A stretch of 64,000 nucleotides of DNA from Aliagarivorans taiwanensis DSM 22990 (GTDB taxonomy: Bacteria > Pseudomonadota > Gammaproteobacteria > Enterobacterales > Celerinatantimonadaceae). The DNA lies in NCBI RefSeq assembly GCF_000429505.1, contig NZ_AUBZ01000022.1, positions 25,251-89,250 on the forward strand, in the 5' to 3' direction. Positions 1 through 8,009 of the stretch are shown here, one piece after another; the stretch's first letter is position 1, and each line of letters opens with the position of its first letter. The position numbers were made by a program, and so were the translations under genes. The notes under the pieces were generated by a model. The model did not search any database, had not been told where the DNA came from, and saw only the letters and a program-made list of their open reading frames with translations.

Positions 1-1
1 C

Positions 2-706
2 GGCCGCATCGTGGATTTCGAAGAGAAGCCGAAAAACCCTAAACCCGATCCCGGCCACCCAGAAGATGCTCTGGTTTCGATGGGCATTTACATCTTCAAT
101 ATGGACGTGCTGGATGAAGAGCTGCGCCAAGGCCTACTAAAGCCTGACTACGCCCATGACTTTGGTCACAACGTTATCCCCGAGATGCTAAAAGACCGCA
201 AAGTCTTTGGTTATGTGTTCTCTGCCCCTGGCCACCCCGGACGCACCGCCTACTGGCGGGATGTGGGTAACTTGGATGAGTTTTTTGCGGCAAATATCGA
301 CCTACTCGATCCCGATCCAGAGTTGGACCTCTACGACCGCGACTGGCCAGTTATCACCGAGCAAAAGCAACGCCCTGGTGCCAAGTTCGTATTCAACTAA
401 GAACAACGCTGCGGTTATGCCACTGACTCACTTATCGCTGCAGGTGTGATCGTCTCCGGCGCGAAAGTGAACCGCAGCCTGCTATCCATCGATGTGCGCG
501 TGGAAGAGCGCTCGGAGCTGGATGAAGTGATTGCTTTGGAAGGCGCCACTGTCGGCAAGAACTGTCGCTTACGCCGGGTGATCATCGGTGAAGATTGCGT
601 GGTGCCAGATAACACCGTGATTGGTTTTGACCCCGAAATAGACAAGCAGCGTTTTGTTTGCTCAGACAAAGGCGTGGTACTGGTAACCCGCGATATGTTC
701 GAGTAG
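2..706 (+). pseudogene. glgC: Glucose-1-phosphate adenylyltransferase, 5'-truncated by the window edge and split by an in-frame stop
   Basis: GlgC makes ADP-glucose from ATP and glucose-1-phosphate for glycogen synthesis. The frame is open from base 2 and encodes the second part of the nucleotidyltransferase domain (VDFEEKPKNP, HDFGHNVIP, AYWRDVGNLD) followed by the left-handed beta-helix domain (GKNCRLRRVIIGEDCVVP, ending VLVTRDMFE). A TAA at 398-400 interrupts it after AKFVFN; the same frame continues without any shift (EQRCGYATDSLI...) to the TAG at 704-706. The residues on both sides fit a single GlgC, so a point nonsense mutation or sequencing error is the simplest reading. The gene starts outside the window. 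It resembles the E. coli type of GlgC, and an intact second glgC lies at 22089. Confidence 0.85.
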
Positions 707-734
707 CCACAAGCCATCAAACAACCATCATCAG

Positions 735-758
735 AGCCCCGTAAACCGGGGCTTTTTT
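735..758 (+). terminator. Rho-independent terminator after glgC
   Basis: A 7-bp stem, AGCCCCG (735-741) with CGGGGCT (747-753), has a 5-base loop and runs straight into a T tract. It ends the glgC transcript just before the convergent LysR gene. Confidence 0.85.
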
Positions 759-767
759 GTTTACAGG

Positions 768-1685
768 CTACTCCGCTGCACTCTGTGGCAGGTCGAGATA
801 GCATTGCTGCTTAAGCCATAACCCCAATGCCCGAACATCCGCCCTGTTACGCAGCTTATTCTTATAGACAAAATAGAAGCTATCGCCAGTTACCAAGTCA
901 TGCATCGGTAAGCGCACCAAGGGTTGGTGATACTCAGACTCGTCCAAAAAATAGGGATTGATAAAGGCGATGCCCTGGTCATAACGCGCCGCCTCGGTGG
1001 CCAACAGCATATGGCTAAACTGAGTCAGCTGCGGCGATTTTGGCCAGCGAAAACCACCCTGCTCGCACCACAGTTGCCAGTCTTCAGCAAAGCGCCCTTC
1101 CGGAAAGGTGCTCTGCACCGTCAATAGGTTCTCTTGCCAAAGAGCTTCAGGCAATGCCTTTCCTTGTAGCCGCTGCCACAGCTTGGGTGAGCACATCGGG
1201 TAGAGTCGCTCTTTATAGAGATACTCCACCACTGCATCACGCGATGGTGGGCTAATCGTAACAAAGCAGTCTGCTAGCTGATCGGAGATGGTCGGGTCAT
1301 CGGCGACCATATTTAGGCTCAGGTTGATCTCGGGATGCTGATTCTTGAAATCCCCCAGCCTCGGGATCAACCACTTGACCGCCAAGGATGAATAAATCGC
1401 CAGACGCAAGTCACCTCGGCTACCCTCGACAATCTGCTGGCTGGCCTTGGCGATACCGTGCAGCGCTTGGCTGATTTCGCCGTAGTAACGCTCACCCAGA
1501 GGCGTCAGGCTGAGCCGCCGTCCTTGCCGCACAAACAGGCTATGCCCCAAGTAATCCTCCAGTAAACGGATTTGGTGGCTCACCGCACTTTGGGTCACGT
1601 GTAGGTTCTGCGCAGCCTGAGAGAAGCTATTTAGTCGAGCAACCTGTTCGAAGTACTGGATAGCCCGTAGCGGTGGCAATCTCAC
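768..1685 (-). CDS. LysR-family transcriptional regulator, GcvA-like
   Basis: A 305-aa DNA-binding regulator of usual LysR length. Residues 1-60 carry the winged HTH (SFSQAAQNLHVTQSAVSHQI, then LEDYLGHSLFVR), and the rest forms the two-lobed effector-binding domain. The opening RLPPLRAIQYFEQVARLNSF is typical of the GcvA-like subgroup. The start used is GTG at 1685; no strong ribosome site precedes it. It diverges from the EamA exporter at 1795, with 109 bases between them that hold a 9-base direct repeat, so it probably controls that exporter. The effector is not visible from sequence. Confidence 0.85.
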   Translation of the reverse strand: MRLPPLRAIQYFEQVARLNSFSQAAQNLHVTQSAVSHQIRLLEDYLGHSLFVRQGRRLSLTPLGERYYGEISQALHGIAKASQQIVEGSRGDLRLAIYSSLAVKWLIPRLGDFKNQHPEINLSLNMVADDPTISDQLADCFVTISPPSRDAVVEYLYKERLYPMCSPKLWQRLQGKALPEALWQENLLTVQSTFPEGRFAEDWQLWCEQGGFRWPKSPQLTQFSHMLLATEAARYDQGIAFINPYFLDESEYHQPLVRLPMHDLVTGDSFYFVYKNKLRNRADVRALGLWLKQQCYLDLPQSAAE

Positions 1686-1713
1686 TATCTAAATATCTCA
1701 TACTAAAAATAAT

Positions 1714-1735
1714 ATTCATCATTATGATTCATCAT
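1714..1735. promoter_or_regulatory. 9-base direct repeat in the LysR/EamA divergent intergenic region
   Basis: ATTCATCAT occurs at 1714-1722 and again at 1727-1735, 13 bases apart start to start, in an AT-rich stretch between the divergent genes. The position suits a regulator site for the LysR protein, but LysR sites are usually dyads (T-N11-A), so the assignment is tentative. Confidence 0.4.
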
Positions 1736-1794
1736 AAAGCAGAGATACAGTATCGGTCTGCTTTCAGTCGACAGTATTCAAGGGGGACCACCGG

Positions 1795-2754
1795 GTGAAG
1801 CCACTCAGCTTAGGCGCAGCGATGTTATTACTGGTTGTCGGCAACCAAATCGCGGTGTTTTCCGATGTCGTGGTCAAGCTGGCCAATAACCAAGAGGCGG
1901 TTTATCAGTTTGTATTCTACCGCCAGCTCAGTGCGCTGTTACTGCTGCTGCCCTGTTTGTTATGGATACCCCGTTACCGCGGTCCGCTAGGGCTGCGCTG
2001 GCATCTGCTACGCTCGCACATCTGGCTGGCTGGCGCAGGCTTGATGATCTATGTGCTCAACAACCTGCCACTGGCCACCGCCAATGCGATTTTCTACTCT
2101 GCGCCGCTGATGATGTTGCCGCTGGGGATTTGGATAAATCGCGAGAAGCTATCGCTCAGCGCCTGGCTGGCAGCCCTGATTGGCTTTATTGGCGTGTTGG
2201 TGATTGTAAAGCCCACCGAGCTCAACCCAGCGGCCCTAGCGGCCTTAGGCGTCGCACTAACCTTGGCATTGAATAACCTGCTGATCCCGCGTATTCCGAC
2301 CAAACAGAATGTGGTAATCGTGCTGCTACTGACCAACCTGATGGGGCTGCCGAGCACCGCTGCGCTAAGTTTTGCTGAAGGGCATAGCTGGGATTGGCAG
2401 CTGTTTATCAACGCCAGCTTGTCCACCGTGTGCATTCTGATCTATGCCGGAAGTTGTGTGCTGGCCTACCGCAGCGCCGAGAGCAATAAGATTGCTGGCG
2501 CGGAGTACACAGGCCTATTGGGTGCCATCGTAGTTGGTGTGTTGGCCTTTGGGGAATCCTTGGATGCCAGCCTGCTGCTGGGCGCGCTGTGTATTATCGC
2601 GCCGCTATTGTGGCTGGCCAACCGCAAGCAAGATAAAACACCCGCAAAAGAGGCGCTCTGTAACGAGCTCTCTAACGAAGAGCTTAACGAGACAAGCAGT
2701 CCTCCCGAGTACCCCGCCAACACCCATCAAGCGGCTACACGGGAAGATCCTTAG
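1795..2754 (+). CDS. EamA/DMT-family transporter
   Basis: A 319-aa inner-membrane protein with about ten hydrophobic segments arranged as two EamA repeats, the second starting near residue 155. Family members export metabolites such as amino acids or take up various solutes; the substrate is not predictable here. The start is GTG at 1795, preceded by AAGGGGGA at a good distance. The last 35 residues (after LLWLANRKQDK) are a hydrophilic tail rich in Glu and Asn, likely cytoplasmic. It is divergent from the LysR gene, which is its likely regulator. It converges on the nitrate reductase gene, leaving only about 10 bases between the two stop codons. Confidence 0.85.
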   Translation: MKPLSLGAAMLLLVVGNQIAVFSDVVVKLANNQEAVYQFVFYRQLSALLLLLPCLLWIPRYRGPLGLRWHLLRSHIWLAGAGLMIYVLNNLPLATANAIFYSAPLMMLPLGIWINREKLSLSAWLAALIGFIGVLVIVKPTELNPAALAALGVALTLALNNLLIPRIPTKQNVVIVLLLTNLMGLPSTAALSFAEGHSWDWQLFINASLSTVCILIYAGSCVLAYRSAESNKIAGAEYTGLLGAIVVGVLAFGESLDASLLLGALCIIAPLLWLANRKQDKTPAKEALCNELSNEELNETSSPPEYPANTHQAATREDP

Positions 2755-2769
2755 GGCCTCGACCCTAAG
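2750..2769. terminator. Hairpin covering the convergent stop codons of the EamA and nitrate reductase genes
   Basis: CTTAGGG (2750-2756) pairs with CCCTAAG (2763-2769) around a 6-base loop. It overlaps both stop codons. There is no T tract on either side, so its role as a bidirectional terminator is only probable. Confidence 0.4.
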
Positions 2770-5404
2770 CGACTACTCGGTTTAGCATGGTTTTCAGCTG
2801 TGGCACACAAGAGCCACAGTTGGTACCGGCGCTGCAGCTTCTACCAATCGCTTCCACGCTATCGGCACCTTGCTCGATGCACTGCTCGATGGTCCCTTCG
2901 CGCACTTGATGACAAGCACACACCACCTTGCCCAATGAGGGCTCAGGGCTGGTACCGGCTAAGATCCCGCGCTGCACTTGCTCAGAAACCGGCTGGTTTA
3001 ACAGAGACTCCAGCCAAGCTTGGTCGCCCTGGCTGGCATAGGCTTGCAGCTCAAAGCTAAACGCCAGGCCATTGCCGGTAATCGCCGCGCAACGGTACTG
3101 CTGCTTAGCATCGTCACGATAATCGAGGGTTTGGCTGCCATTCTCGGTCAACATGGCTTTGAGCGACTGATAGAACTCCGCCGGGCTCTGCGCGCTGGCC
3201 AAGGTATAGAGGTAGCCCTCAGGCAGCTTTTGCTCGCACCAATAGATATCTGACGCAAAGCGGCGCCCATCGATAGCCTCACGGCTAAGCACGCTCCCCT
3301 CAGATAAAAACTCAAGCGCGGCGAGCGCCACCACAGTGTACTTCGCGGCAGGCTGACCCGAGAGCGGATCACAGGCCTCGCCGACCAGTTTGCTCACCGT
3401 GCCAACGCTGGAGTTTTGCTCAGACCAATGGATCGGCATAAATAGCTGACCCGGAGTTTGGGCATCACTTACCCGCAATCTCACCACCAACTCGCCCTGT
3501 TCGCTGCTGACCTTGACTAACTGCGCGTCACTGAGCCCCAGCAATTGAGCGTCAATCGGCGCGATATCCAGCAGCGGTTCACTGCTATGGCTGCCCAGTT
3601 GCGGTGCTAAGCCGGTGCGGGTCATAGTGTGCCATTGGTCGCGCACCCGGCCGGTATTCAGTAGCAGCTGCCCCGGTTTGGGTTGCGGCAATACCAGCTG
3701 CTGCAAGGCCAACATCTTGGCCCGTCCGTTGGCGGTGCTAAAGCCGCCATCGGCAAACAAGCGAGGCGAGTCAGTGTCGAGTGGCCAACTGACTGGCGCG
3801 AAGTCTTGATAGGCCGCTTGGTCTTGTTCGGCCAACACCGAGATATCCAGCCCGCGCGGCTCACTGTCCTGCAGCAGGTTGGTCAGCTTGGCGTGCTCGG
3901 CAAAAATCTCGCTGGGGTGTTGATAGGCAAAGGCCTCGCCAAAGCCCATTCGCTTGGCGACTTGCGAGAGCAGCCACCAGTCGGCCTTGGTATCTCCTTG
4001 CATCTCAACAAAGGGACGCTGGCGCGATAGCATCCGCTCAGAGTTGGTTACGGTACCTTCGCGCTCGCCCCAGCCGGCTGCAGGCAATAGCACATCGGCG
4101 TAGCGAGTGGTATCGGTGTGTTGAACACAGTCAGACACAATCACCAGTGGGCAGGCCAGCAAGGCCTCGCGGATCTTGTTGGCATTGGGCAGGCTTACCG
4201 CTGGGTTGGTGCCCATAATCCAGATGGCTTTGATCTTACCGCTATGCAAAGCCTCGAAAATATCCACCGCTTTCAGGCCCGGCTGCTGTGCCAGCTGCGG
4301 CGCTTGCCAGAAATCCGCTAAGGCGCTGAGGTGAGTCGGCGTGTAGTCCAGATGCCCGGCTAATAAGTTCGACAGCGCCCCCACCTCTCGCCCACCCATA
4401 GCATTGGGCTGGCCAGTAATCGAAAAGGCCGAGCTGCCAGGCTTGCCCAGTTTGCCGGTGGCCAGATGCACGTTGATAATCGCGTTCACCTTGTCCACCC
4501 CTTGGTGGCTCTGGTTCACCCCTTGGCTAAACAGACTCAAGCAAGCGGGACTTGCTGCGAACAACTGGAAGAACTGGTGAAGCTCAGCAACGCTCAGCCC
4601 ACAGCGCTCGGCCAAGGCTTCGATATCACCCGCTTGAGCGATGGCTGCATCAATCGCCTCAATCGCACCATCCACATGCTGTTCGATATAGTCTTGGTCC
4701 AGCTGCTGTTGGTCGGCCAGATAGGCGAGCAGTCCGTTGAACAAGTCCACGTCATGGCCGGGGCGCAGCGCCAAATGCAGGTCGGCGATATCACAGCTAT
4801 CGGTGCGGCGCGGGTCGATTACCACCAGCTTCATCTCTGGGCGCTGCAACTTGGCCTGCTTCAGGCGCTGGAACAAGATCGGGTGACACCAAGCCAGGTT
4901 AGAGCCGATAAGGGTCACCAGATCGGCCTGCTCAAGGTCGTCATAACAGGCCGGGACCAAGTCCTCGCCAAAGGCACGTTTATGCCCGGCGACCGCTGAA
5001 GACATACACAGCCGAGAGTTGGAATCGATATTTGCGGTGCCGATAAAGCCCTTAATCAGCTTGTTGGCCACATAGTAATCTTCGGTAAGTAGCTGGCCTG
5101 ACACGTAAAAGGCGACGGAATCCGGCCCATGCTCAGCAATCGTTTGGCTCAAGCGGCTGGCCGCGTAGTCGAGGGCGCGCTCGAGCTTTTCAGGGTGGCC
5201 TTTGATCATCGCGTGGCGCAGCCGGCCCTGCTCAATCACGGTCTCACCCAAGGCGCTGCCTTTTGAGCAGAGTAGTCCTCGGTTGGTGGGGTGGCTGGCA
5301 TCGCCTCTTACCTGAGTGGTGCCATCGCTACGCTGACGGGCCTCAACCCCACAGCCAGTGCCACAATAAGGACAGGTCGTTTTAATCCAACTGGTTCCAG
5401 CCAA
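2765..5404 (-). CDS. nasA: Assimilatory-type nitrate reductase, molybdopterin catalytic subunit
   Basis: An 879-aa cytoplasmic molybdopterin oxidoreductase that reduces nitrate to nitrite. The N-terminus holds the 4Fe-4S motif C11-x2-C14-x3-C18-x27-C46 with the conserved Lys48; the likely Mo-ligand cysteine is C133 (SRLCMSSA). The middle forms the bis-MGD domain, and the C-terminal 50 residues add a BFD-type 2Fe-2S domain (CACHQV ... CSAGTNCGSC), which is characteristic of NasA/NasC-type enzymes rather than periplasmic NapA. There is no signal peptide. The start is a TTG at 5404, preceded by AAGGAG. No nitrite reductase, electron-transfer subunit or nitrate transporter is adjacent, which is unusual. 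A related formate dehydrogenase-like activity cannot be fully excluded. Confidence 0.85.
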   Translation of the reverse strand: MAGTSWIKTTCPYCGTGCGVEARQRSDGTTQVRGDASHPTNRGLLCSKGSALGETVIEQGRLRHAMIKGHPEKLERALDYAASRLSQTIAEHGPDSVAFYVSGQLLTEDYYVANKLIKGFIGTANIDSNSRLCMSSAVAGHKRAFGEDLVPACYDDLEQADLVTLIGSNLAWCHPILFQRLKQAKLQRPEMKLVVIDPRRTDSCDIADLHLALRPGHDVDLFNGLLAYLADQQQLDQDYIEQHVDGAIEAIDAAIAQAGDIEALAERCGLSVAELHQFFQLFAASPACLSLFSQGVNQSHQGVDKVNAIINVHLATGKLGKPGSSAFSITGQPNAMGGREVGALSNLLAGHLDYTPTHLSALADFWQAPQLAQQPGLKAVDIFEALHSGKIKAIWIMGTNPAVSLPNANKIREALLACPLVIVSDCVQHTDTTRYADVLLPAAGWGEREGTVTNSERMLSRQRPFVEMQGDTKADWWLLSQVAKRMGFGEAFAYQHPSEIFAEHAKLTNLLQDSEPRGLDISVLAEQDQAAYQDFAPVSWPLDTDSPRLFADGGFSTANGRAKMLALQQLVLPQPKPGQLLLNTGRVRDQWHTMTRTGLAPQLGSHSSEPLLDIAPIDAQLLGLSDAQLVKVSSEQGELVVRLRVSDAQTPGQLFMPIHWSEQNSSVGTVSKLVGEACDPLSGQPAAKYTVVALAALEFLSEGSVLSREAIDGRRFASDIYWCEQKLPEGYLYTLASAQSPAEFYQSLKAMLTENGSQTLDYRDDAKQQYRCAAITGNGLAFSFELQAYASQGDQAWLESLLNQPVSEQVQRGILAGTSPEPSLGKVVCACHQVREGTIEQCIEQGADSVEAIGRSCSAGTNCGSCVPQLKTMLNRVVA

Positions 5405-5744
5405 AGTGCTCTCCTTGCTACGCGCATCGACTACCTTTGTTCGAGGGTCAGCGGACGGCGCTCTATTCTATTTTTACATCGTATTTATCCTGGGAATTGC
5501 AAATGTTGAACCAGCTTGAATTGCGCGGTTTTTCTACTCCTTTAGGAATAAGAATCGATGCGTTTTTCGCGCTTGCTGAAGACTAACCATCCAATCACGC
5601 ACCCAAACGGTGCATCACGGCGTCTAAGTTGGGGCGTACGGAAAAAGACGAGGAGAAAGGAAGTGCTCTAGGTCCTTGCACTCTAGTTACATATGAATTA
5701 CCGTATATATGAATTTTCGAATGTATTGGTTTTCCTGTTACGCG
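5405..5744. other. Intergenic region between nasA and the arsenic operon
   Basis: About 340 bases carry the 5' regions of two divergent transcripts. I see no convincing gene here. The arsenic-side promoter lies near 5676-5714 (see the separate entry). The nasA side shows the Shine-Dalgarno but no clear sigma-54 or NtrC sites that I can defend. Confidence 0.5.
5691..5714 (+). promoter_or_regulatory. Candidate ArsR operator: repeated ATATGAAT
   Basis: ATATGAAT occurs at 5691-5698 and 5707-5714, 16 bases apart, in AT-rich DNA just upstream of the ArsC-ArsR fusion gene. ArsR/SmtB proteins bind AT-rich repeats over their own promoters. The second copy covers the ATG at 5709, which argues that translation starts at the downstream ATG (5745). 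Confidence 0.4.
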
Positions 5745-6494
5745 ATGCTAAGTATTCTGTTTATCTGCACCAATAACGCTGGCCGCTCCCAGCTAGCCGA
5801 AGCCATCTGCAACCATGAGTTTGCCGATAGCTTTAAGGCGCTCAGCGCTGGCGCACGGGCAACCCAAGTCTCCGCCGAGCTATATCAGTACTTTCAGCAA
5901 CATGAGCTGCAGGCCAGCCATCAAACCAGCAAAGCGCTGGAAAGTCTTCCCGCCCAGAAGTTTGATTACGTGATTACCCTATGTAGCGAAGCCAAGCAAG
6001 AGTGTCTGTCGCTGCCCGATAGCCCCGGGGTATTGCATTGGGAGCTGCCTTCTACCCGCGATGAACAAGGCCAACCACGCTTTGATGACATTGCCGCGCT
6101 GCTACGCCAGCAACTGAAGCGCTTACAAACCTATATTCAACAGCGCCCCCAATCACTCGAGCCACTGCAGGTGTTCAAGCTACTCAGCGACGAAACCCGT
6201 TTGCAGATCATGATGCTGATTGAGGACGAACAACGCCTGAGCGTGAACGAGCTTTGTCAGGCACTGGCTGAGAGCCAGCCGAAAACCTCGCGCCACCTGG
6301 CGCTACTGCGCGAAAGTGGGCTGCTGAGCACCACACGCCACGGCCAACAGATTTTCTACCACCTTCCGGATTGCCATGATGCTTGGGTTGCCAAAGTGCT
6401 GGCCACCACCCGTATCGCCAATCCATCACTAATTAACCTGCCGCTGCTGCGCCTGCGCGAACTGCGGCTACAACTTGCAAACCAAGAGAGTTAA
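5745..6494 (+). CDS. Arsenate reductase (LMW-PTP fold) fused to an ArsR-type repressor
   Basis: A 249-aa fusion. Residues 1-125 are a low-molecular-weight phosphatase-fold ArsC: the active loop C8-x5-R14 (ICTNNAGRS) plus a second pair, C80 and C87, at the same 7-residue spacing as the C82/C89 pair of thioredoxin-coupled ArsC enzymes. Residues 145-215 are a winged-helix ArsR domain (FKLLSDETRLQIMMLI ... SRHLALLRESGLL). The usual ArsR metalloid motif ELCVCDLC is reduced to VNELCQAL with one cysteine, so sensing may use other residues or the ArsC half. An alternative start at 5709 adds 12 hydrophobic residues and would lie inside the candidate operator. It heads a four-gene operon ending in arsJ and probably autoregulates it. 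Confidence 0.8.
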   Translation: MLSILFICTNNAGRSQLAEAICNHEFADSFKALSAGARATQVSAELYQYFQQHELQASHQTSKALESLPAQKFDYVITLCSEAKQECLSLPDSPGVLHWELPSTRDEQGQPRFDDIAALLRQQLKRLQTYIQQRPQSLEPLQVFKLLSDETRLQIMMLIEDEQRLSVNELCQALAESQPKTSRHLALLRESGLLSTTRHGQQIFYHLPDCHDAWVAKVLATTRIANPSLINLPLLRLRELRLQLANQES

Positions 6495-6496
6495 GC

Positions 6497-6991
6497 ATGT
6501 CTCAACATCCTGTATTCCCGATTGCCATCACCGACGATGCCCAACTACTGCTTTGCCCCTGCCCGGGCACCAAAGACGCCGACCTGAGCAGCTCACTGCA
6601 GCAACTCAGCCAAGCCAACAGCGGCGCAGTTCTGACCGCGATGACCAGCGAAGAGCTGGCAGCCAACGGTGTGGATGCCATCGGTAAAACCTCAGTGATC
6701 TTCGATATGCAATGGTTCCACCTACCGATTGAAGATGACACCGTACCCGGTGAAGAGTGGGAAGCGCGCTTCCAGGGCTTTTTGCCACGCTTTAAGCAGC
6801 TGATTAATAGTGGTGTAAACCTGGCCATTCATTGTAAGGGGGGCAGTGGTCGCACCGGCCTTATCGCCGCGCGCCTGCTGCTGGAATACGGTGTGGAGCT
6901 GGATGAAGCGATTGCCCGTATTCGCACGGTTCGCCCGAACGCCTTTAACCTTGAAAAACAACAAAGCTACATTGCGCAATTTGCCAAATAA
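6497..6991 (+). CDS. Dual-specificity / CDKN3-like protein phosphatase in the arsenic operon
   Basis: A 164-aa cysteine phosphatase. The catalytic P-loop [10 protein letters not shown] (HC-x5-R) lies near residue 112, followed by the usual helix [11 protein letters not shown]; an upstream acidic loop (WFHLPIEDD) is positioned to supply the general acid. No signal peptide or membrane segment is present, so it should be cytoplasmic. It starts 2 bases after the ArsC-ArsR stop and ends 11 bases before the GAPDH gene, so it belongs to the operon. Its substrate is unknown. Being next to a GAPDH that makes an arseno-phosphoglycerate suggests either a small-molecule phosphoester or a protein in the arsenate response, which is inference. 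Confidence 0.75.
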   Translation: MSQHPVFPIAITDDAQLLLCPCPGTKDADLSSSLQQLSQANSGAVLTAMTSEELAANGVDAIGKTSVIFDMQWFHLPIEDDTVPGEEWEARFQGFLPRFKQLINSGVNLAIHCKGGSGRTGLIAARLLLEYGVELDEAIARIRTVRPNAFNLEKQQSYIAQFAK

Positions 6992-7002
6992 GAGAGAACA
7001 CT

Positions 7003-8007
7003 ATGAGCATTAAAGTTGGAATCAACGGCTTCGGCCGTATCGGCCGCCTGGCACTTCGCGCAGCCTTTGACTGGCCTGAGCTGGAGTTCGTGCAAATCAA
7101 CGACGTAGCGGGCGACACCCAGACCCTGGCTCACCTGCTGCAATTTGACTCGGTGCAAGGCACTTGGGAGCACCAAGTCACCACTGATGGCGACAACATG
7201 GTGATCAACGGCCAAATCATCGCCTGCACCCAAGAGCGCGACTTAAGCAAGATCGACTGGTCTGGCTGCGACGTGGTACTGGAAGCCACCGGTGTTCACC
7301 GCGATGTGGCGCTGCTGCAAGGCTACCTGGACCAAGGCGTAAAACGTGTAGTGGTATCAGCGCCAGTGAAAGACGATTCGGTGGCGAACATTGTAGTCGG
7401 CGTCAACGACGCGATCTTCAAGCCAAGCGAGCACCGCATCGTAACCGCGGCGTCTTGCACCACCAACTGCTTAGCGCCGGTTATTAAGGTGATTCACGAG
7501 AAGCTGGGTATTGAGCATGGCTGCATGACCACCATCCACGATCTGACCAACACCCAGACAATTCTGGATGCGCCGCACAAAGATCTGCGCCGCGCCCGCG
7601 CCTGCGGTATGAGTCTGATCCCAACCACCACCGGCAGCGCTAAAGCGATCACCGAGATCTTCCCGGATCTAAAAGGCAAGCTGAACGGCCACGCGGTACG
7701 TGTACCACTGGCTAACGCCTCACTGACCGACATGGTATTCACAGTGGGTCGCGACACCACCGCTGAAGAGGTGAACGCGCTACTAAAAGAAGCAGCCGAA
7801 GGCGAGCTAGAAGGCATCTTAGGCTACGAAGAACGGCCGCTGGTGTCTATCGACTACAAAGGCGACCAACGCTCAAGCATCGTCGACGCGCTAAGCACCA
7901 TGATGATCGGCCCGCGCATGCTTAAGATCTACGCCTGGTATGACAACGAAATGGGCTACGCGACCCGTACTTCTGAACTGATCCGCAAAGTAGGTTTAGC
8001 AGGCTAA
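7003..8007 (+). CDS. ArsJ-associated glyceraldehyde-3-phosphate dehydrogenase
   Basis: A 334-aa GAPDH. The N-terminal NAD-binding Rossmann motif is [10 protein letters not shown] (residues 6-15), and the catalytic cysteine is C152 in SCTTNC. GAPDH can use arsenate instead of phosphate, giving 1-arseno-3-phosphoglycerate; a GAPDH paralogue encoded beside ArsJ is known to feed that product to the ArsJ exporter. It starts with a GAGAG-type ribosome site 11 bases after the phosphatase gene, and its stop lies 2 bases before arsJ. The operon position makes a dedicated detoxification role much more likely than central glycolysis. Confidence 0.88.
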   Translation: MSIKVGINGFGRIGRLALRAAFDWPELEFVQINDVAGDTQTLAHLLQFDSVQGTWEHQVTTDGDNMVINGQIIACTQERDLSKIDWSGCDVVLEATGVHRDVALLQGYLDQGVKRVVVSAPVKDDSVANIVVGVNDAIFKPSEHRIVTAASCTTNCLAPVIKVIHEKLGIEHGCMTTIHDLTNTQTILDAPHKDLRRARACGMSLIPTTTGSAKAITEIFPDLKGKLNGHAVRVPLANASLTDMVFTVGRDTTAEEVNALLKEAAEGELEGILGYEERPLVSIDYKGDQRSSIVDALSTMMIGPRMLKIYAWYDNEMGYATRTSELIRKVGLAG

Positions 8008-8009
8008 GC

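Noticed and set aside
4466..4999. 177-aa plus-strand ORF inside the nitrate reductase gene
   Set aside because: Antisense shadow of a conserved enzyme, without ribosome site or protein-like features.
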